A stretch of DNA of 64,000 bases from Climacium dendroides. Lineage: Eukaryota > Streptophyta > Bryopsida > Hypnales > Climaciaceae. Position numbers and translations under genes: made by a program. This document shows, piece by piece, positions 46,512 through 56,526 of this stretch. The stretch covers positions 5,086,501 through 5,150,500 of the forward strand of contig OX467089.1 in assembly GCA_950106755.1 (NCBI GenBank), in the 5' to 3' direction. The first letter of the stretch is position 1. Each line of letters begins with the position of its first letter. The notes beneath the pieces were generated by a model that was given only the letters and a program-made list of their open reading frames with translations, ran no database searches and was not told the DNA's origin.

Positions 46512-48054
46512 CTAATGGCGGTGCTTGTGACCGTGCGTGATGAGGTTGAAATCACCGGGGTTGACAAACTCTCCAACAGGCGCCTCGTAGTAGCTGCAGA
46601 GCAAGCACACAATCCACAATCAAGCGAAAGCACTTTTAACATCGAATGCAAAAACAGTGGTCCACGAAACCATTTCAGTCACTAATTTGAAGCTCAAATC
46701 CATACCAGTCATAGTTTTTAGGAGAAATTCTATACACTTCAACGTCACTTTGAATGAAACACGTCGTTCTGATGAATGACCATGAACAGCAGAGTTCCAA
46801 AAGCTTGTTGTCAGAGTGTACTGAATACTTACTTCCCAGTGGGAACCTCCACCATGCGCGTGACCGGAACCTCCCTCACAACAGGCACCACAACCCGCTC
46901 CTCCACATCCTCCGTGATGACCCGCGGCACCTGTAAGAAAATCCAATTACATTGGAAACTCTAGTTAAAATGGCAACTTATACAATCCAACTTATTAAAT
47001 CCACATTTCTCCAAATTATCCACATTAAGGAATAATGGCTTTGGGCATCACATTGGGGGCAATCAAATGTTTGCCTTACCTGTTCGATTCTGGGCACATC
47101 AACGTATTCCACTTCCGGGACCATATCCGTCACTTCCCGCTCCTCTTCCACCACGCGGTACACAATCTCCATCCTCGTCTTGGGCACTTGACGCACCACT
47201 GGCACGCGGTCAATCCTCTCGATCTCGTCGTAGATGATTCTCATCTTGGGGACAACGATGATGCGCTCCTCGTGATGCACCTCCTTCACGAAGTCCGTTT
47301 TCTCCACGGTCTTCATCTCCGGGTAGCGCTGAATGACTTGCACCCGAGTCTTGAATTCCTTGGGCTGCAATTAATTAATCAAAGCGAGCTATGGTCAGAA
47401 CCGTACCAGCATTGGGATAATAGCTTGGCATGTTCTCAATGTATGTAATGCGAACCTTATTCATTACAGTGGCGGGTTTATTTGGAACTGGGAATGTAGC
47501 TTCAGCCACCCTATTGAAACCTTAGATCTATACCATTCCCATTTTAAAGTTCTAAGCACTCGACAACACATCAATGTTCTGAAATACGCCATTCAGTAGT
47601 GGTCATGAAATTTTCAGAGCACCTCAAAATCACAACTTTGGCGCTCTGATACACAGCATTCTAAGGATTGTTACCATAATATCGAACCAAGGTCCCAACC
47701 AGGGCAAGCTAGACCTATTTTGCGAGGGACAGTGGGACTTACGAGGTCTCGGATATTGGGGTTGGGGCAATAGGCTTCGCCTTCGTGAGTGACAAGGGTG
47801 CGGGTTCGCAACTTGGCCATTTCCTCATCAGTGTGGCCCAGCATTCCGCCATAGTGATTGTGGTGGTCGTGATCCAAGAGACCTCTGTCTGCAACAGAGA
47901 TGTTATCGCCGTTGTTGAAGGGAGCTACTTTTGGATGATCGACCCGACCAGTGGCTGCTGCTTTGGCAGCATCCGCTGCTCGGCCTACAGGACTCTTGCC
48001 TTCCAGGAGCCCTTCCTCGGCACCCAAAGTTGCACGCTCAGTTGCAGTAGCCAT
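46512..48054 (-). CDS. VPV-repeat (alveolin/IMC-like) cytoskeletal protein
   Basis: Four exons on the minus strand: 48054-47743, 47364-47080, 46930-46833, 46593-46512. Phases agree and give 258 residues. Residues 1-104 are Ala/Gly/His-rich with GLLDHDHHNHYGGMLGHTDE. Residues about 105-232 are charged repeats with Val-Pro motifs, such as IDRVPVVRQVPKTRMEIVYR and ERVVVPVVREVPVTRMVEVP, typical of alveolin/inner-membrane-complex or articulin-like cortical proteins. The tail is His-rich. In alveolates such proteins support the cell cortex; a role in a plant, perhaps in flagellate sperm, is inference. The start is the first ATG of an open exon about 670 bp from the divergent plus-strand gene. Confidence 0.6.
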
Positions 48055-48726
48055 AATTTATACTTCGCCTTACTCTGCACAACACCTGCAGCGCAAGAAC
48101 CCGGTCAAATTACAACATTTAGCCTCAAAGACCTTTTGGAAGGCTTCGCATTATAACAAGTCGCCACAACTACAGAAGTAGGAACAGGTGGTTACAACGA
48201 CACGGTTCTTACAATATTCTCATACTGATGATGTATTAGATAAGAGTCTAATACAGCTTCCTCCCATGCCTCCGACACGACTACGACAGGTGAAGCAGCT
48301 GCAGGAGACGACCCTAGCGAAGGCGTAGAAGATGCTGGCGCGGGCGCTGCTGGTGCTGGAGACCCCGCGTGCTGGTGCTGGAGACCTATTACGATCATGG
48401 CCAGCACCTCTTCACTCAATCAGTCACCAAAAATTCGCGAGTCAGGGTTCGAATTTGAAATGCAGCAATCGAGTAGACACCACAAATCGTGCTCCACAAA
48501 CGCTGAAATGTTGAGATGGGACGTGGGACAGACTTCATCCATTTTCAGGTAACCCTAACCTCATGCAACGATTACGGCTTCACTTACACTTGCTCTGCCG
48601 CCCTTCCCCACCGCTTTCTTCTTCTCTTGCACCGACTCTACTTCGGCCATCGAAATTCAATTGCGGACTGCCGTGTACATACTCCAAATTTCTCGAATAG
48701 GGCTAGTTGTGGATATTTTCCTGAAG
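48055..48726. promoter_or_regulatory. Divergent intergenic region, possible two-way promoter
   Basis: It separates the minus-strand alveolin-like gene from the plus-strand ParB-methyltransferase-like gene. It is richer in G and C than its surroundings, with short open frames that do not resemble proteins. Promoter function is inferred from position only. Confidence 0.35.
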
Positions 48727-51700
48727 ATGGCGGAGAGGGTCCTGAGGTCGAGGAGCGCACAACGAGGGGAAACTTCCGGCGGTGAAGCGAAGAAGACTGC
48801 TTCCAGCGTGCTAGCAAAGGGGGAAACTTCCGGCGGTGAAGCGGAGAAGACTGCTCCCAGCGTGCTATCAGAGGTAAGTGGGATCGATGATGCGCAAAGT
48901 CTACTGCCGTGAGGATACAGTCTCGGGACCGAGAGGGCTCTCTCGGAGAGTTGGGCACGAACAACCATGTCTTCTAAAAAGTATGTGGGTTCAATATTGC
49001 GCGAAGTCCGCTGCCCTGAGGATACCGTCTCAGGACCGAGAGGGCTCTCTCGGGGAGTCGGGCACGGACAACCTTGTCTCGTAAAAAGTTCTTGGGTTCA
49101 ATATTGCGCAAAGTTTGCTGCCTTGAGGTTACCGTCTCGGGACCGAGAGGGCTCTCTCGGGGAGTCAGGCACGGACAACCTTGTCTCTTGAAATGTCCTT
49201 CTCAGAATATAAAGAACCTTCGATAGAGCTACATGATTGGTTTCGGTGCATTGGGATATAGTAACAAATTCTTTTTAAACTTCTAGTTTGGAAATGCTCA
49301 AAGGTAGGAGACAGTAAAGTATCCTCTTGGTCCAGAGAGGGCTCTCTCTAGGGGTCTGCCTCAACAGACACTCTCTTCTGCATCTGTCTATGAGATGTGA
49401 GGTCTTAGATGAGAGCCTTGTCATAGCGTCAAATGCAGCACAATATTGCTGATCGGAGCTTCATATACAACATAAAAAAAATTAGTTCTCAATCTGATTT
49501 CAGTCCATGCGTAAACACTAATGACCATCCAATACCGTCTCGGGACCGAGAGGCCTTTCTCGGGAGGCCTAGTTTCGGAGAATGTGTCTTGTTTGATTAA
49601 TGTTGAAGATTCTAGCTAAGGTGGAGCTTTGAAGGTACTGAAAGCTTGTGTTGCGAACGTCATTGGAGCTTCACTAGATGTTTATGGATTTATTTGGATC
49701 ATTATGTAGAGCTTGAAAAGTGATTATTGTTAGTTTGAAGCCTTGATATGTGCAAAGGATAGTGTCCTTTGAAAAACCCCTCGGGCCCGAGAGGCCTCAT
49801 TCGGAGAAGACTATTTGAAACACCTGATATTTGCATTTGTCCAAGATAATCACAAATAGGCCAATGATTTGTTTTGGATTGTGTTGTAGGTTGAAGCTCT
49901 AGTGGCTGAGGAACATCCAGTAGTACTTATTGAGGTGGTACCTGAAGCAATGGTGCATGATGGACGCCCCAAAGACTTAGAAGTAATGCCAATTTCTCAC
50001 CAAGTGTCTGGATCTATATTACAAGAGGGTAGTCTCCAACCGGAGATTATTTCCGATGATGAGTTAGAGGACTATGAGATTCAAGGAGTGCCCAAGGATG
50101 CAATGGAAGATGACATCAGGCGGTCCCAAAAGCTTGACACTGTGTCCATCCTTCATGGATTGAGATTGACGTCTAATGATACTTCTCGGATGAAAATTCC
50201 TTTATGTAGATTGGTTCCGATGCCAATGGTGCGACCTACTCTTGTTTGTGACTTGACTTTGCTGGAAAATCAATTCAGTGGAGGATACGAGGAAGGAGCT
50301 AGAGTCTTCTATGTTTCTATATCAAACGAAGATGGCCAGAGTGGTGTTTTCACACCTGCCGAGAAGGACGAGTGGGGACCAATTTGGAATGAAATCAACC
50401 ATGATTTCAACACTTACCTCATGTCACAGACAGCATTGCGACATTTGGTGGATCACAAGTTTTACGTATGCGATGGAAATCATAGAAGAATTGCATGGAT
50501 GAATCACATTATGCGATTGCATGCAACAGAGAAAATATGGCACATCTCTATGGATTCAATCGTTTTAGACACACGGAATCGAATTGGTTTGACGATGCAG
50601 GCTATGCATGATATTAACATGTGAGTGTTCCATTCTCCACTATGCTTGCATTTTTATGATGTACTAAAATTCTATGAATTGTAATATGATATAATATGAT
50701 TTCTTTCCCATGGTGTGACAGGCAAATAGAGAGTTGTCATGTGAAGACCAATCTCGTACACACGTTATATCGAGTTTAGAAGTATGGTGTCATGGACATT
50801 GAGAAGTTTAAAGAACTTCTATCACCGGAAGATGTAAACACCTGTTTGATGGTTACCCGGTCTAAATGGTACTCTATGTCCCTCGAAGTCTTCACATCAT
50901 TCATTTTCAAGGTATTACTTCCACCATGTTTTTGTAATGATTTCAAGTGTTTTTATATGAATTTTTATATGTCGATATAAAAATGTTTATGTTTATGTTC
51001 TTTTCGTGTCTATTTGCAATTTTGTAGCAAGACATATCTGCAACAGCCGATATTGCTGTTCGTAAATACAAAGAGAACACTCCTTGTGAAGAGGTGATGT
51101 CAGATGGTGTTGCAACCGCAATGAGGAGCTCTATCAAAGATTCCACCAAGAAGTTTTATAAAAAAATGTCAAAGATGGTGGCTGTTGCTAATCCGGCTCT
51201 GGGAAAAGACTGGCTTCTTGAGGTATGCCTAAACCATCATTGATCAAATCTGCTCATATCTTCATACATGATGTATATTGAGTTCTAATTCTCATGCATT
51301 GCATTCTTGCAGATCCAAAGGCATTGGAATCTTTTTGCAACTCCAGAATTAACCTTAGAAAAATTACAAATGATAGCCACAGCCTCTACAAGTGCGGAAA
51401 ACAAGATTAAGTGGCTCAAGTGGATGAATGCATCTGGTCCTACTAGAGAGGCCCGACGCTTTCCTTCTCGTCCTATCAATGAAGAAAAATTAATGATATT
51501 TTTGGCAAAGGCTTGTTGGTATGCTGGGGTAAGTTTTCTTTTGATAAATTTTTAATTATATTTTATTTCAATATCCTTCAATTATATTAGTATGATTGTG
51601 TATAACGTACAGGAATGACCTAAAATTGATGTCTAACTTTGTATTTAGATGGAAGAGGCATCATGCGAGATGTTCGACAATATTGTTCAATCTGACAATA

Positions 51701-54293
51701 TTCCAATCAACATGTCCGTTCCTACCGAGCCAGAATCATTGATGGAGTATATTGAAGGTTGGAGAATGAAACTTTGGGAGACAGCTTACACAGGTGTTTT
51801 CAAGGGAGGAGATACTTTTAAAAAATCCGATAATTTCAAAGAGTTCAAAGGGGCTATGCTCGCTGTCAAGCGCTTGATATATAGGTTTGAAAACTTGCCA
51901 TTTTACTTACTTATGTTTTGAGGCTGATGTTATGGATTACATGCACATCTAGATGAACTAGTTAGTAGGACGTCAAATTGTAGCTTAACCAATGTAGCTT
52001 TCATTGTTTAATGTAGTTTTTGTCTTTCATATTCTTGGAATAATTATGTTGGAATCTCTATGGACTTTATATACTATTTTATTTAGGTAATTGATTTTGA
52101 ATTTAATATGAATAGGTATTTCAAGTTTGAGTTGTACGCCAAGAAAGCTATCGAGAAGAAGGATTTGCCACCTTTTCTTACAACATGGTTAGATAGATCA
52201 TCATCGGATTGTATGTTCTCGGCTTATCAGCTACGGAATTGGACGACTCCACATCTCCAAGCTTGCCCATGGTACTTGGAATGCAATATAGGATGTACTC
52301 CTGCTGAAGAAGAAGCTCTCTTCAAGACATTGACAGAGAATGCTATTACAGAGCCGGAGTTCGATGAATTTGCTGGATTAGACCCGGAGGCCAAAGCCAA
52401 AGCTATAATCAGACGAGAAGTAGCTGACAAGAAAAAAGTGGATCGATTGGAGGAGACAAAGAAGCGGATGGAAGAGAACAAGAAGAAGCGCTTGGCCAAG
52501 AAGGTTGATAGAGAAGAGGAGAAGTCCAAGAAAAAAGGCACAAAACAAAAGGCAGAAGAGTCGGTGCATGAACCAGCAACAAGTGGCATTGGAATGAAAG
52601 ATACTTCATCCGGATTTTCCCTCACACAGGATCTTTTAGTACATGGTCTGACAACAACCATTCAAAATTTCGGCCCTATACCTGATATTGACGAGTGCAT
52701 TCTCAACTTATCGGTGGAGAGTCTCCCGAGTGATAATAAGGCCTTTGATTTGGTCTTGACATTCTTAGACATGGTAAGTTTCTATTTCGTATACTTTTAA
52801 TATTGTGTTCTAATTTGTTGTCAAGTAGTTTCCAAATTCAATTAGAATTCAAATGTGCTTTATTACATATTATTTTAGTTTCTTATTTATTTGGAACTAA
52901 CGATATTTAAACATTAATGTCTTCTACAGCATTCTAGTGATAAGGATAGATATTTTGATGGTATGTTAAACACGAAGCAGGCGGTGGACCTCATCATCGT
53001 GGATGTCCCCGAAGGCCTTCATGTTCCAACCGTTTCAGCTCCGCCGAGCCCTATTCCAAAATGGAATGAGTTCAAAAAAGATTCATTGGTTCCTATTTTC
53101 GACTTTGCTCAGGAATATCTCCATGACAAGGGGGGCCTTCTTATCATGTATCCAACAGCTTCTGTTCGTCACAGAAGTTTTCTTCTTGGTTGTTGTGAAA
53201 CCTACAGATTTAGAATAATCATGACATGGTTAGGGATGAATCATCTGCATTTGACATCGCCAGCCGATCCAAAGAAGACAGTATGATTAATCCTAACCTC
53301 ATATTTTATTTCCTTTAATTTACAATTGATTTGCATTTGTGCTACTTTCTAACTTCTGAATTTTTGCAGACGATGCAATTTTCTATCTCTCTTCTTGTGA
53401 GGGAATCTGGGCCAAAGACTGATATTGATTTTCCATTCCAACATGTTCCTTCCCATGAAGAGGTAGGTGTCAATATTGCTCGTAATGACATCTTGCAAAA
53501 CTTTTGCAACCGCGATGATGTAACCATGAATGGAGACATTCCGTGGCGAGGTCCTCGGGAAAAATCTCGACACTTCATGCAAATGCTTATAGAAGGGCTA
53601 TCACAACCAGGCGACGTTGTTGTGGATTGCGCAGCAGCTACAGGTAATTCCTTCTTTGAATTTAGTAATTGTGGGACTCTTATGTAATTTGAAATGTGTT
53701 CATACTATATTTTTCTTATCTGTGTTTGGTTCATTTCAGGTTCAATTATTCAAGCATGTCGTGCAACTCGACGACATATACTAGCCTTTGAGGAGGATAA
53801 ATTGATATTTGATGCCCTCATTGCACCTGTCGTGCGCAAAACTATGGTACCTCCCAAACCAGCCCAATCAAATCCTTCAACATTTGACGTGGATGAAGAA
53901 GTGGTTGTTCCTGATCGTATCGTGAAGACAACCCGATTCAGTAAGTAAGTCTATCTTGCTATTGATGCATTTTTTGTTATATAATCAATTTGGGAATTTT
54001 TGTCTAATTTTCTATTTCTTTGGATTTAAAGGCAAGCCCAAGAAGTGAGGAACTTCCAGCATGTGCCTTTTTTTGGAAGACCAGGATTTTTTCCAAGTCC
54101 TCCCAAATCTTTTCACCTACCCGTGTATGCTGAGGCGTTGTCACGAGACTTTGTGGCAATGGATCCAAATCCAACTTCACGAGCATGTTCAGTGCAACCT
54201 CGAGCTTTAGAATTTATAGATGATTATGCAATAGAGACAGATTTGGATTCATCGGCTACAGAGGATAGTTCAACGTCGAATAGCTCTATTTGA
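48727..54293 (+). CDS. ParB-like / DNA-methyltransferase-like fusion gene, 11 exons, one nonsense codon
   Basis: Exons: 48727-48873, 49890-50620, 50722-50911, 51028-51222, 51313-51528, 51649-51884, 52116-52773, 52930-53280, 53370-53643, 53740-53944, 54032-54293. All junctions are GT-AG, phases agree, and the sum is 3465 nt (1154 codons plus stop). Residues about 155-295 look like a ParB/sulfiredoxin fold, with VCDGNHRRIAWMNH near 242. About 667-720 is a Lys/Glu coiled coil. About 790-1030 is a beta-class amino-methyltransferase-like domain: a motif IV position reading VDVPEG instead of D/S-P-P-Y/W, then motif I-like VVVDCAAATGS. The altered motifs suggest binding without catalysis. An in-frame TAG at 50777-50779 (codon 312) would truncate it. 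ParB-methyltransferase fusions are known from bacteria and phages. Exon 1 is the least certain. Confidence 0.65.
48885..49200. repeat. Three tandem 107-bp repeats with palindromic cores
   Basis: The cores lie at 48922, 49029 and 49136, spaced exactly 107 bp. Each contains CTCGGGACCGAG (CTCAGG in copy 2) overlapping CCGAGAGGGCTCTCTCGG. They sit in the first intron of the ParB-methyltransferase-like gene, just past the exon 1 donor. Confidence 0.85.
49310..49810. repeat. Further single copies of the palindromic motif
   Basis: Diverged or partial copies occur near 49330 (CAGAGAGGGCTCTCTCTAGG), 49539 (CTCGGGACCGAGAGGC) and 49780 (CTCGGGCCCGAGAGGC), in the same intron as the 107-bp array. Confidence 0.7.
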
Positions 54294-56251
54294 TGTATTG
54301 TATACACTACATCACTATTATTGTGTGCTTAGCATTGACCTCATGATGTTGTCTTCATTTTTTTGGTCATTGATGCTTTGATTACTTTCAATGTCGAACT
54401 CGGATTCTACATTTTTGAAATGGAGGCATTATTTATACATATAATTGCACTAGTATAGAGAATTTTTATACATTTTGTTCAACTCTATATCATATATAAG
54501 GCCTATTAGTACTCTGTGTTCATATGAAATACTTGTATTACTCAAAATTCTCAATTTGTCATGGGGCTTCTCGTGTCTAATGATATTTCAATGATGTATT
54601 ATTCAAACTTAATGACCTACAATTAGATTGGTCTGAAAGGTTTTCTCCATTGCATTCAATTTGTAAACACCTAATGAAACCAAGTTAATTATTGGGGATA
54701 GGGCGTATGCCCCCTCCCCTCCCAGATGCCTCTCGGCACCGAGAGGTTCCTCGGGGCACCTCCAATATGCGACATGAGCGGGACCATGATGAGCACCAAT
54801 CAGGGTTCCCGAACTCAAATAAAAAAAAATTGGAGACAGGGCGTATGCCCCCCTCCCGTCCTAGATGCCTCTCGGCACCGAGAGGTTCCTCGGGGCACCC
54901 CCAGTATGCGACACGAGCAGGACCACGACGAATACCAACGTAGGGTTCACAAGAATGATATAAAAATTCATGTTTGGACATTACCTGGGAGTTTCGGATT
55001 GAAGGTGTACGATTGGATCTCTTTGTTTGGGTCTCTTAGTTTGGGGTCGCACGATTAGGTCTTGTAGTTGGGAGGGTTGGATTTCTAGTTCGGAACGAAC
55101 TTGTGTGGTGTTCTAGGTTGGACATGTGGAGGTATATTATTTTACATTTTCAGAATTATCGTGTTCTTGAATTAAATTGGTGAATCTTAGTTGTACTTCA
55201 AGGCTTATGTGAATTGTAAAATTGAATTCGGTATTTGGAATTATTGTTGGAATAGAATACATCTAACTATAATCATTAGGCAGGAACTACTGCTTCATTG
55301 TAAGTGTATGATCCCCTACAACGATGGTATAGTTCCTAGTCTTCATGTATTTTGGAATTTTCCTGTTGCAACTGGAAGACATGTTATATGTTTCCTATTA
55401 ATAAGTGCTTTGTGATTTTTGGTCGTCTTACTCTCCATATTCTTTCTGAAGTGGATTTATGATTTTAATGCCATTGCCCTATTAGCTTTAAAGTGGCGGT
55501 GTTTGTGGGCATTTAATAAACTTCTTCTCCAAGTTTGTTAACACTTGTGCTCAATATAAATTCCCATTGCCACATGGTGAGCAAGTTATCAATAACAAAA
55601 AATTGTGCTAGGTAATATTTTCGTACAGGACATTATCAATTCAAACGTCTAGCATCCATCACTGGACATTGCGATCTACTAGACACTACAATCTAACTGA
55701 CACTGTATACTTCCAGACACAATCTGCCGTGATGATTGAAACCCTGATCTCGTTGAATGTATGAGCACCACATTACCAAACTCCTGAACTCAGCTCCCTT
55801 ACTCATATTGCACCGGCTTCTTCATCGTACCTGTTCTCATAATCATTGGTGGTTCTTGTCCTTCTTTTCGTCAGTCATTAAAGCCAATGACCGTCATGAT
55901 TGTTGCCGTTGATACACAAATCTAGTCTAAAATATTAAATGGTTGATTCTCATTGAAATGAAATATTGTACTTTTAATGTTAGTTATTGCTGAGAACGCC
56001 AAGTGAACATCTCTTAATCTTGCATTCTATTTTTGTATATTTGCACGGATTTCATTTATTACAACTCTAGCGGTCCTCCCTACATTCTCAACGGATTTAC
56101 GTATTTTAGAGGGTGTTTCGGTTAATACCAAAGCAACTGAAGCAGTGACACTCAGGTTCACTGAGTTCCTTGTCGTATGATTATTGTAGCTCGTGCGGTA
56201 TGCGATTGATGCAGTTTTGTGCTTCAGAAGTAGAGTGCATGAAGCGTCTAA
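54294..56251. other. Spacer between the two plus-strand genes
   Basis: AT-rich DNA with no coding resemblance, except the GC-rich palindromic repeat at 54697-54960. It probably includes the 3' end of the methyltransferase-like gene and the promoter of the transposase gene. Confidence 0.4.
54697..54960. repeat. Two 138-bp direct repeats with the palindromic core
   Basis: GGGCGTATGC occurs at 54701 and 54839. Each unit carries the perfect hairpin CCTCTCGGCACCGAGAGG followed by TTCCTCGGGGCACC. The core is related to the one in the 107-bp array. Confidence 0.8.
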
Positions 56252-56473
56252 ATGGAATACAATCAAATGGCAACTGTTAGGGCAAATGGACAAGGGGTTC
56301 CAATTTCTTTTCCGATTGGTGATTTGGGATACGCTGTTGTGAGTTCCCTTCGACTAAGTGCTCGCTTTCTTCTTACTGAAAACTCGTTGGATATTGATGA
56401 GGAAGTTTTTGATAGTTCAAGTGGTGAACTCACGCATACTATAGGTCAAGAGCCGATTGTCTCTTCCCACTGA
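56252..56473 (+). CDS. Possible N-terminal part of the transposase gene
   Basis: A 73-codon open frame beginning MEYNQMATVRANGQG and containing LGYAVVSSLRLSARFLL. It is in a different frame from the long transposase reading that opens at 56428, so an indel, a small unseen intron or a separate leader peptide would be needed to join them. I do not recognise it. Confidence 0.25.
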   Translation: MEYNQMATVRANGQGVPISFPIGDLGYAVVSSLRLSARFLLTENSLDIDEEVFDSSSGELTHTIGQEPIVSSH

Positions 56474-56526
56474 GGCAGTGGCATCTGCATCCGGGTAGGT
56501 ATTTAGCATATGGCTTATCCAAATCC

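Noticed and set aside
46620..46946. Gly/His-rich minus-strand open frame
   Set aside because: It is a shifted frame over exon 3 of the alveolin-like gene; the in-phase reading gives the VPV repeat.
48516..48785. Open frames upstream of the ParB-methyltransferase-like gene
   Set aside because: They overlap the chosen first exon in other frames and lack a donor in phase with exon 2.
48878..49191. Two overlapping open frames with repeated sequence
   Set aside because: They follow the 107-bp tandem array in an intron; the repeat explains them.
54685..55058. Open frames on both strands around 54.7-55.0 kb
   Set aside because: They arise from the two 138-bp GC-rich repeats with palindromic cores.
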